This document shows, one piece after another, positions 14,289-20,630 of a stretch of 20,630 bases of DNA (positions are counted from its first letter, which is position 1; the number at the start of each line of letters is the position of its first letter). The stretch spans positions 1-20,630 of the forward strand of contig JAMBLH010000003.1 of the NCBI GenBank assembly GCA_023336875.1, read 5' to 3'. The position numbers and the translations under genes were made by a program. The notes under the pieces were generated by a model that saw nothing but the letters and a program-made list of their open reading frames with translations, was not told the origin of the DNA and searched no databases. Origin of the DNA: Actinomycetes bacterium (GTDB lineage: Bacteria; Actinomycetota; Acidimicrobiia; Spongiisociales; UBA5794).

Positions 14289-16466
14289 GTGACGTCTATG
14301 CCAGATACCGAAATTCGCTTCGATGTAGAGGGAATGACGTGTGCCTCGTGCGCCGTACGGATCGAGCGCGTCCTTGGTAAGCAGGAGGGCGTTGAAACCG
14401 CTGTTGTCAACTTCGCTGGTCAGGAGGCAAGGGCGACGGTGAACAGCGAGGCGGATCTGGAATCCCTCAGGGCCGCTGTTGCAAAGATCGGCTACGACAT
14501 TGCCGAAATCGATCCCGACGACGACAGGCGCTCGATCACCGAGCGCTACAGCGAGGAAGCCAAGTACCAGCTCCGCAATGTCATTGGAGCTGCTGCTCTT
14601 TCGATACCACTCATGCTTCTGGCCTTCTTCGGACCAGACGAGATGTGGAACTACTGGACACAGTTCGTGCTCGCAACCATCGTGGTATTCGGTTTCGGGT
14701 CCCAGTTCCTCAAGGCCGCCTGGAAGCAGGTGACGTCGGGATCACCGGCAATGGACACGCTCATCTCCTCAGGCACACTTGCAGCGTGGGCCTATTCGAC
14801 CTATGCCATGTTCTCAGGAGAACCGTTGTTCTTCGAGACCGCGGGGATGATCATCACCTTGATCCTTCTCGGCCGGTACTTCGAGGCACGGGCGAAGGGC
14901 GAAGCATCGAACGCCATCGCAAAGCTCGCAGAGCTCGGTGCAAAACAGGCCCGCGTTGTTCGCGATGGCGAGGAGATCCTCGTCGACCCTATGGAGCTCG
15001 CTCCCGGCGACATCGTCGTAGTGCTGCCCGGAGAGAAGATTCCCGCCGACGGCGCCGTCGTTGCAGGGCGCTCCGGAGTCGATGAGTCGATGCTCACTGG
15101 TGAAAGTGTCCCCGTGACGAAGGAGCCGGGCTCGAACGTCTTCGGCGCCACAGTCAACCAGCAGGGACGCCTCGAGATCGAGGTTCTCGAAGTCGGACCG
15201 AACACCGCTCTCGCCCAGATCATGAAGCTCGTCGGTGACGCACAAGCAACCAAGGCCCCCGTGCAGAAGCTTGCAGATCGAATATCTGGTGTGTTTGTTC
15301 CTGTGGTCATCTCGATCGCCCTCGTCGTGGGTGTCGTCTGGCTCATCATCTCCGGCGACGTCGGAACCGCAGTTCAGAATTCAGTAGCCGTCCTCATCAT
15401 CGCCTGCCCCTGCGCGCTCGGCCTGGCGACACCGACGGCGATCATGGTGGGATCCGGGCGCGGTGCTGAGATGGGTGTGCTATTCAAGAACGCAGAGGTC
15501 TTCGAGCGTGCACACGACGTCGATACGGTTGTATTCGACAAGACTGGCACGCTCACAAGAGGTGCGATGACGCTCGTCGATGTTGTCACGGATGGGAACG
15601 GGGACGGAGACATCAGTGAATTCCTCATGCTTGCAGGCTCTCTTGAGTCTGGCTCCGAGCATCCAATCGGCAAAGCGGTGGCGCTCGGAGCGGAGGAGAA
15701 CGACATCGAGTTGAAGCCTGTCGAGGACTTCGAGTCCATCCAGGGCATGGGGGCGCGAGGCATCGTGTCGGGCCGGACCGTCGTCGTTGGGAAACCAGCT
15801 CTCTTCGTCGAAGGTGGATTCTCAGGTCTCGACGTCTGGCAGGACCGCTTCGACGAAGTGTCCATCAAGGGGAATACAACGTTCATGGTCGGGTGGGACA
15901 ACAACGTCGAGGGAGTGTTGAGTGTCGCTGATACCGTCCGGCCGACCTCAGCAAAGGCCATCGAGGAGCTCCACAACATTGGCGTCTCCACTGCAATGCT
16001 GACTGGTGATTCCGTCCACACGGCAGAGGCGATTGCGTCCCTGATCGGTATCGATCAGGTTGTCGCCGAAGTTCTCCCCGGCGAGAAGTCTGAGGCCGTC
16101 GCTGCTATGCAGGACCACGGGAAGGTCGTCGCGTTTGTTGGAGACGGCATCAACGACGCCCCCGCACTCACAGTTGCCGACCTCGGCATGGCGGTCGGAT
16201 CCGGAACCGATGTTGCCATCGAAGCAGGTGACGTAGTGCTGATGTCAGGAGATCCAACCACATCCGTTACGGCAATTCGGCTCGCTCGGAGGACGTTCAA
16301 GACAATCAGGCAGAATCTGTTCTGGGCGTTTGCCTACAACACCGCAGCTATCCCGCTCGCTGCGCTCGGATTCCTCAACCCAATGATCGCGGCCGCGGCC
16401 ATGGCCTTCTCATCGGTATCCGTCGTCGCCAACTCGGTAAGGCTCCGCAGGTACGACCCCCGATAG
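14289..16466 (+). CDS. copA: Cu(I)-exporting P1B-type ATPase CopA
   Basis: This 725-residue protein is full length for a copper ATPase with a single N-terminal metal-binding domain (GMTCASC, 15-21). Landmarks are TGES (270-273), the transmembrane metal site CPC (373-375), the phosphorylated Asp in DKTGT (417-421), HP (458-459) of the nucleotide-binding domain and GDGIND (618-623). YN (683-684) and MxxSS (705-709) in the last membrane helices define the Cu(I) (P1B-1) subgroup. It pumps Cu(I) out of the cytoplasm. The listed GTG start directly follows the copZ stop; the ATG at 14298, three codons in, is also possible. Confidence 0.97.
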   Translation: MTSMPDTEIRFDVEGMTCASCAVRIERVLGKQEGVETAVVNFAGQEARATVNSEADLESLRAAVAKIGYDIAEIDPDDDRRSITERYSEEAKYQLRNVIGAAALSIPLMLLAFFGPDEMWNYWTQFVLATIVVFGFGSQFLKAAWKQVTSGSPAMDTLISSGTLAAWAYSTYAMFSGEPLFFETAGMIITLILLGRYFEARAKGEASNAIAKLAELGAKQARVVRDGEEILVDPMELAPGDIVVVLPGEKIPADGAVVAGRSGVDESMLTGESVPVTKEPGSNVFGATVNQQGRLEIEVLEVGPNTALAQIMKLVGDAQATKAPVQKLADRISGVFVPVVISIALVVGVVWLIISGDVGTAVQNSVAVLIIACPCALGLATPTAIMVGSGRGAEMGVLFKNAEVFERAHDVDTVVFDKTGTLTRGAMTLVDVVTDGNGDGDISEFLMLAGSLESGSEHPIGKAVALGAEENDIELKPVEDFESIQGMGARGIVSGRTVVVGKPALFVEGGFSGLDVWQDRFDEVSIKGNTTFMVGWDNNVEGVLSVADTVRPTSAKAIEELHNIGVSTAMLTGDSVHTAEAIASLIGIDQVVAEVLPGEKSEAVAAMQDHGKVVAFVGDGINDAPALTVADLGMAVGSGTDVAIEAGDVVLMSGDPTTSVTAIRLARRTFKTIRQNLFWAFAYNTAAIPLAALGFLNPMIAAAAMAFSSVSVVANSVRLRRYDPR

Positions 16467-16520
16467 CGAGTTCTCAGCCGAACACGCCAGACCGATCATC
16501 CATCGACGGCGCTATCAGGC

Positions 16521-18725
16521 TCAATTCACCAGCCACTGAACACTGCGCGTGACAAAGCCAGGTTGCTCGAGGGAGGGCGTGTGCACAAGAAGTGCCGGAC
16601 AGTCAACTGCTTCAGCGATGCGATCGGCGAGATCTGTCACGAGATGGAACCTGTGTGTCGGTGCACCCAGAACCACCAAGCTCGCCCCACGCGAGAACTT
16701 CGTCAGTGTTTCGATGAGGTCATCCGTCGGCTTGACCCTGTCATCCCACGGCACGGTGAGCACCTCGCCAAGTTGCACGTGGTAGTCACCGATCGACTCC
16801 ACCTGGCCAGGGGGTGCATCCGGGGGGAGGAGGTGAACGAATCTGATCTCCGCGTCCTCATGACGCGCAATGTGATCCGCAATACCGATCTTCACAGGGT
16901 CGTATGGGCCACCCGTTCCGAGTATCGCGATTCGATCGATCTCCTCGACCACCCGATTGCGAAGGAACACCGAGTCACACACGAGATGCTCACGCAGCCA
17001 GTGAAGATCACGATTGATGTGCCGAGTCGCTCTGAGGTCCTGAGGCAGATCCGCAATGAAGAGATCCACGCCCTCTGATTCAACGAAGGAGTGAACCATT
17101 CCGCGACGATCCTCATCCGAGTAGTGCTGGGTCGTTACCTCGATTCCAAGTGATTCGGCCATAGCGAGATCGTCGCTAGTTGGCACGAGATGGCGCGTCG
17201 AGGCATCGAAGTTGATCACGTGAATCCGACCTCCATCCGCCTCAGCCAGGCGAACAGCGAGACGGAACAACGTCTGCTGTCTCGCAGGTCGCGTGGGCCG
17301 ACGAATCAACACGAGCACATGCTCATAGCCACCGGTTGCCACGGCAGCAGCGCTCCCCTGAATCAGCCGTGCATCCTCTCGCAGTCGAAATGCGTCTCTC
17401 GCAGCAGATTCCTTAACGGCCCGCGACTGGCCAAACGCTCGATACCACAGCGCACCGGCAACGACGAACACGGCCGCGCCGATGATGGGGACGATACCCA
17501 TCTGGGTCATGAGGAGGAGTGCCGCGACGATCCCGAAGATCTGGGGCGCCGGATACAGAGGTGATCGGAACTTCGGCTTGTACCACGTCAAATGGCTCTC
17601 ACGGAACGCGATCAAAGCAAGATTCACGAGAGCGAACACGAGAAGCTGGAACGCAGATGCAAGTTTCGCGAGCTCGATGAGTGGAACAAAGAGAACCAGA
17701 AGTATCAGAGCAGCGCCGGTAACGAGAATTCCCGCTACTGGGGCCCCGGACCGCGACCCGACGCGAGCGAGGAAGTGTGGCGCGAGCGCGTTTCGAGCCA
17801 TAGCGAACGGGTATCGAGCCGATGCGATGATCCCGGCGTTCGCCATCGACAGCAGGGCAAGCACCGCGGCACCGGCCACCAGATAGGTGCCCCCGGTTCC
17901 GAGGAACTGTGCAGCAGCAGTAAGGACGGGCGTCTCTGTGTTCGCCAACTCCTCAGCTGGCGTGACTCCGACCATGACAGCCACAACGGCGGGGTACAGA
18001 AGCATCGCAATGAAGACAGATGTGAGAATGCTCAAGGGGATGTTTCGACCAGGTCGTTTCACCTCCTCCGCAACGCTCGCCACCTTGGTGACCCCTATGT
18101 AGGAGACAAACACAACCGCGGTTGCGGCGAAGAGTCCCTTGAAGCCCTCAGAGAGGAACGGGTCGAAACGATCGGACTCCACATGGGGGGCGCCGAGAAT
18201 GATGAACCCTGCGAGGAGCGCAAGCACTATCGAGACAAGAAGTGCCTGGAGCTTGGCCGTCTGTTTGACACCAACAAGATTCAGGACAATCAGTAGGACA
18301 GCCAGAATCGCCGCAACAGGTCGCTCAGGATGCTCAATGAAGAAATCCAGGTACGCAGAAAGACCGACGAGGGCAAATGCTGCCTTGAACACCAATGAGA
18401 ACCACACACCGAAGCCGGCAATGGTCCCCATAAGCGGTCCCATTGCTCTGTCGATGTAGAGATACGTGCCGCCGGCCTCGGGCATCGCTGTCGCCATCTC
18501 GGACTGGGACAGCGCCGCAGGCAACACAACGAGTCCTGCAAGAAAGAACGCAAGGATGACAGCCGGACCCGCGATCTTGAAGGCAAGTCCGGGCAGCACA
18601 AAGATGCCCGATCCAATCATTGCGCCGATCGAGATCGTCAGGACCGCGTACAGTCCGAGGGACCGACGCAGGGCTGCGGCTGGTGGGTTGGGGGATTCCT
18701 GGTCTTCGTTCGCCAAACTGTTCAA
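16521..18725 (-). CDS. APC-superfamily amino acid permease fused to two universal-stress-like domains
   Basis: This 734-residue protein has an N-terminal transporter (about 25-440) with roughly twelve membrane segments, including the APC substrate loop GSGIF (38-42). A cytoplasmic tail follows with two USP-like alpha/beta units, one beginning EHVLVLIRRP and a second beginning IDRIAILGTGG and ending ALLVHTP. The only clear ATP-loop-like piece is in the second unit (VVLGAPTHR). The transporter probably takes up amino acids or amines; the tail may sense nucleotides or energy state. The start is uncertain: TTG 18725 sits one base after a TAGTTT hexamer, and TTG 18716 would be a better leaderless start. 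It is convergent with copA; the 54 bases between hold no convincing terminator. Confidence 0.88.
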   Translation of the reverse strand: MNSLANEDQESPNPPAAALRRSLGLYAVLTISIGAMIGSGIFVLPGLAFKIAGPAVILAFFLAGLVVLPAALSQSEMATAMPEAGGTYLYIDRAMGPLMGTIAGFGVWFSLVFKAAFALVGLSAYLDFFIEHPERPVAAILAVLLIVLNLVGVKQTAKLQALLVSIVLALLAGFIILGAPHVESDRFDPFLSEGFKGLFAATAVVFVSYIGVTKVASVAEEVKRPGRNIPLSILTSVFIAMLLYPAVVAVMVGVTPAEELANTETPVLTAAAQFLGTGGTYLVAGAAVLALLSMANAGIIASARYPFAMARNALAPHFLARVGSRSGAPVAGILVTGAALILLVLFVPLIELAKLASAFQLLVFALVNLALIAFRESHLTWYKPKFRSPLYPAPQIFGIVAALLLMTQMGIVPIIGAAVFVVAGALWYRAFGQSRAVKESAARDAFRLREDARLIQGSAAAVATGGYEHVLVLIRRPTRPARQQTLFRLAVRLAEADGGRIHVINFDASTRHLVPTSDDLAMAESLGIEVTTQHYSDEDRRGMVHSFVESEGVDLFIADLPQDLRATRHINRDLHWLREHLVCDSVFLRNRVVEEIDRIAILGTGGPYDPVKIGIADHIARHEDAEIRFVHLLPPDAPPGQVESIGDYHVQLGEVLTVPWDDRVKPTDDLIETLTKFSRGASLVVLGAPTHRFHLVTDLADRIAEAVDCPALLVHTPSLEQPGFVTRSVQWLVN

Positions 18726-18836
18726 GAAACTAGTTGGATGAGCCAGCTTGCGCTACCAAATCTCCGTGGCGGCCACTGTTGGCCTGGTCGCGAGATTCGT
18801 GACCCGACTGTTTGTGAAGCAACTCTCGCGCATCGG

Positions 18837-18842
18837 TACCCT
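18837..18842 (+). promoter_or_regulatory. Candidate -10 box of the PAC2 gene
   Basis: TACCCT lies 6 nt before the ATG at 18849, the third use of this hexamer in the window. TTGTGA at 18812 is a possible -35, but the spacing (19 nt) is long. This supports 18849 as the start over the upstream ATG at 18738. Confidence 0.42.
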
Positions 18843-18848
18843 GCAGAC

Positions 18849-19751
18849 ATGGAAGTCATCAGACGCCACCACATGCCGGAGTTAAAGAAGCCAATCGCGA
18901 TCATCGCCTTCGGCGGATGGAACGACGCCTGTGACGTTGCATCGACATCCGCTGACTTCGTCGTCGATGCACACAACGATCCTGACGTGTTCGCTGAGAT
19001 CGAGCCTGACGCCATCTACGACTTCCAACAGCACCGCCCTTCGATCACGATCGACGACGGAGTTGCTCGAAAACTTCGATGGCCAACTATCCGCTTCACC
19101 GCCCTCAAGCGGCCTGCGGATGCTCATGACCTGATCGTCGTTTCTGGTCCCGAACCGAATTTCCACTGGAAGACAGTCGCCCGAAGCATTGCCGAGCTTC
19201 TCGCCGACGTTGGCGTCGATCAGGTCATCCTTGCCGGCGCATACGTTGGAGCGGTGAGCCACAGGGAGACGGTACATCTCTCGGGTGTCGGTTCTGACAC
19301 GGTGAGCGTTATCCGCAGCGGCCTCGACTCCGCCGACTACGAAGGCCCCACAGGCATGGTCGGGGTCGTCCAGGGCGCATGCACGGAATCGGGCATTCGG
19401 TCACTGAGCATATGGGCTCCAACGCCCCCGTACCTCGGAGGGAACCCATACCCAAAGGCTGTGCTCGCGATCATCGAGAAGTTCTCGGACATGACGAACC
19501 TCCATATCGATACATCGGAGCTCATTGCGGTGGACGCCGAGTACACACAGAAGGTCGATGACGCTCTCGAGGACGCGGGGTCCGATATCTCTGAGTTCCT
19601 CGAGGAGCTCAACTCATACAATGAGCCCTTCCTCGGAACGCTTAGTGACAAGCACCGTGACAGCGATGAGCCACCATCTCCGAACCTCGATCCTGAACGT
19701 GCCGACGCTCTCGTTGATGAGATCGTCAGGTTCCTCGAAGGCAACGGCTAA
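18849..19751 (+). CDS. PAC2 family protein
   Basis: This 300-residue soluble protein belongs to the PAC2 (proteasome assembly chaperone 2, DUF75) family, which is common in actinobacteria and archaea. The opening KKPIAIIAFGGWNDACDVAS, then HDLIVVSGPEPNFHW and VILAGAYVGAVSHR, and the block WAPTPPYLGGNPYPKA are the family's conserved strands and turns. The C-terminus is acidic and helical. The actinobacterial role is not established; archaeal relatives help proteasome assembly, but no proteasome gene is in the window. ATG 18849 is chosen because the family fold begins just after it and a -10-like hexamer lies 6 nt upstream. An open frame back to 18738 adds 37 residues unlike the family. Confidence 0.88.
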   Translation: MEVIRRHHMPELKKPIAIIAFGGWNDACDVASTSADFVVDAHNDPDVFAEIEPDAIYDFQQHRPSITIDDGVARKLRWPTIRFTALKRPADAHDLIVVSGPEPNFHWKTVARSIAELLADVGVDQVILAGAYVGAVSHRETVHLSGVGSDTVSVIRSGLDSADYEGPTGMVGVVQGACTESGIRSLSIWAPTPPYLGGNPYPKAVLAIIEKFSDMTNLHIDTSELIAVDAEYTQKVDDALEDAGSDISEFLEELNSYNEPFLGTLSDKHRDSDEPPSPNLDPERADALVDEIVRFLEGNG

Positions 19752-19759
19752 CTGGTGCA

Positions 19760-20149
19760 ATGACCGAGTTCGAGCTGCTGAAGTGGATACATCTGCTCGC
19801 GGCAGCAGTCTGGACCGGTGGAATGATCGTGCTCGCGGTCCTCGTCGCGGCCACCCGTCGGGCCAACACAGACATTGAGGTGCTCCGCCTGATGGCGCGC
19901 ACATTCGCGTGGGTTTCTTGGGCAGCCATGGCGATCGCCGTCCTCACCGGGTTCGCGAACTACACGACCCTCGGGCTCCCATGGTCTCGGTTCTCACTCA
20001 AGGGGACCCTGATCGCTCTCTCGATAGCCATTGCACTCTGGCACCAGCTGACAGCAAAACGCATATCGCCCGCTGTGAGGGGCATCGGCCAGGCCGTGAT
20101 CCTCATCCTTGCAATTGCGATCTTCGGAGCGGCAGTCGTTCTCGTCTGA
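19760..20149 (+). CDS. Small CopD-like four-helix membrane protein
   Basis: This 129-residue protein has four predicted membrane segments (about 5-27, 45-67, 80-96, 106-127). The first contains KWIHLLAAAVWTGGMIVL, with the conserved His and Trp typical of the CopD and related heme- or copper-binding membrane families. A further WHQL precedes the last helix. The function is unknown; a role in copper or heme handling is possible but unproven. It lies 8 bases after the PAC2 gene on the same strand, so cotranscription is likely. It is 3.3 kb from the copper operon, with an unrelated permease in between. Confidence 0.75.
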   Translation: MTEFELLKWIHLLAAAVWTGGMIVLAVLVAATRRANTDIEVLRLMARTFAWVSWAAMAIAVLTGFANYTTLGLPWSRFSLKGTLIALSIAIALWHQLTAKRISPAVRGIGQAVILILAIAIFGAAVVLV

Positions 20150-20160
20150 TGCGCAAATAG

Positions 20161-20174
20161 CGAGAGCATTCTCG
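20161..20174 (+). terminator. Weak hairpin after the CopD-like gene
   Basis: CGAGA and TCTCG pair around the loop GCAT, 11 bases after the stop, followed by a pyrimidine-rich stretch with TTT. The stem is only 5 bp. The rest of the 182-base gap to the next gene shows only a possible -10 (TACGAT, 20272-20277). Confidence 0.28.
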
Positions 20175-20321
20175 ACTTCCCTTTGAGCCTGTGACACCGA
20201 GCTCATCGCCATCCCCCGTCAATCTTTCACCCAGATGCGCCGCGACTCCGTTGGCCGAGAGGTGCGTGTCATACGATGCTCGAACTCATCGCCTTATCGG
20301 GTGAGTGCAAGATGAGAAACC

Positions 20322-20327
20322 GGGAGG
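20322..20327 (+). promoter_or_regulatory. Shine-Dalgarno of the final lipoprotein gene
   Basis: GGGAGG lies 4 nt before the ATG at 20332 and fixes the start of a gene whose stop is outside the window. Confidence 0.7.
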
Positions 20328-20331
20328 AACC

Positions 20332-20630
20332 ATGCGAGGAAGACTGCTATCTGCTCTGGCACTGCCGGTACTGCTCGTTGCCGGGGGATGTTCATCCACC
20401 AGCGCCGCACCAGTGGACACGACACCATCTACGACCGCCACGGTGACATCGACAACGCTGGGAGAGACAACAGCGGCGTCAGCCTCTGCGACCGCGCCCA
20501 CCCAAACCGCTGACGAAGCATCTTCCGGACCGGAGACAACTACGACAACAGCGATCCCTGCGGCCATGCTCGCCCAGATCTCTGACGACGCTTTGAGGGA
20601 CATCCCGTACTCCCAGGATCACCCGAAGCA
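20332..20630 (+). CDS. Lipoprotein with Thr/Ser/Ala-rich linker, N-terminal part
   Basis: The frame is open from ATG 20332 to the end of the window (99 codons seen), with a GGGAGG ribbon-free ribosome-binding site just upstream. The start MRGRLLSALALPVLLVAGGC is a lipoprotein signal peptide with Cys 20 as the lipidated residue. Residues about 21-80 are a low-complexity linker rich in Thr, Ser and Ala (TTPSTTATVTSTT, ETTTTTA), as in many actinobacterial surface lipoproteins. The visible domain after it begins near AAMLAQISDDALRDIPYSQ and is not recognised. The protein is predicted to be anchored outside the membrane. Confidence 0.82.
   Translation, partial: MRGRLLSALALPVLLVAGGCSSTSAAPVDTTPSTTATVTSTTLGETTAASASATAPTQTADEASSGPETTTTTAIPAAMLAQISDDALRDIPYSQDHPK

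Noticed and set aside
16462..16516. GATAGCG/CGCTATC inverted repeat between copA and the APC gene as a terminator
   Set aside because: Arms of 7 bp separated by 41 bases with no U-tract are too weak.
18738..18848. 37-residue extension of the PAC2 protein
   Set aside because: The extra residues do not look like the family, and the -10-like TACCCT would lie inside the coding region.
20272..20277. TACGAT as promoter of the last lipoprotein gene, with TTGGCC at 20251
   Set aside because: Spacing of 15 nt and a poor -35; left out as a feature.

Overview
The window is a compact, high-GC stretch with gene-to-gene gaps under 200 bases. It looks like the chromosome of a free-living actinobacterium. 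Supporting signs are an F420-type PPOX protein, an LCP ligase, a CBS/MetB pair with a cell-envelope gene between them (as in Mycobacterium), a PAC2 protein, a C-H-C CsoR, frequent GTG/TTG starts and many apparently leaderless promoters. I suspect Acidimicrobiia, but that is inference. No tRNA, rRNA, insertion sequence, prophage or CRISPR array was seen.

Layout. 1-1922 (+): the end of an inositol-monophosphatase-family gene, overlapped by a YtcJ-type amidohydrolase. 1945-4231 (-): ilvD (branched-chain amino acid synthesis), then a small gene with an in-frame UGA that is almost certainly a SelW-like (Rdx) selenoprotein, then a small zinc-ribbon protein. 4317-5369 (+): LCP cell-wall ligase. 5378-11110 (-): six co-directional genes: a short cystathionine beta-synthase, a discoidin-domain lipoprotein, metB, rsgA, a PPOX flavin/F420 protein and a class V PLP enzyme. 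11180-13680 (+): an ABC exporter of one ATPase and two permeases, closed by a long hairpin. 13788-16466 (+): a copper-efflux operon csoR-copZ-copA with a CsoR-like operator at its promoter. 16521-18725 (-): an APC permease fused to two universal-stress-like domains. 18849-20149 (+): a PAC2 protein and a small CopD-like membrane protein. 20332-end (+): the start of a lipoprotein.

The main discovery is at 2174-2431. Read through UGA, the gene gives a complete Rdx protein with the redox motif C-A-A-U. A hairpin at the position expected of a bacterial SECIS lies just downstream of the UGA, and a 34-bp near-perfect palindrome covers the -10 box and start codon. An ordinary gene caller would start the gene at the GTG after the UGA and lose the active site. 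The organism should therefore carry selA, selB, selC and selD elsewhere.

A second pattern runs through the window. Eight genes that head transcription units, or may do so, have a TANNNT hexamer 6-9 nt before the start codon, mostly without a Shine-Dalgarno sequence. This points to leaderless mRNAs. The two lipoprotein genes have good ribosome-binding sites instead. Two intergenic spots share a degenerate 7-bp periodic repeat.
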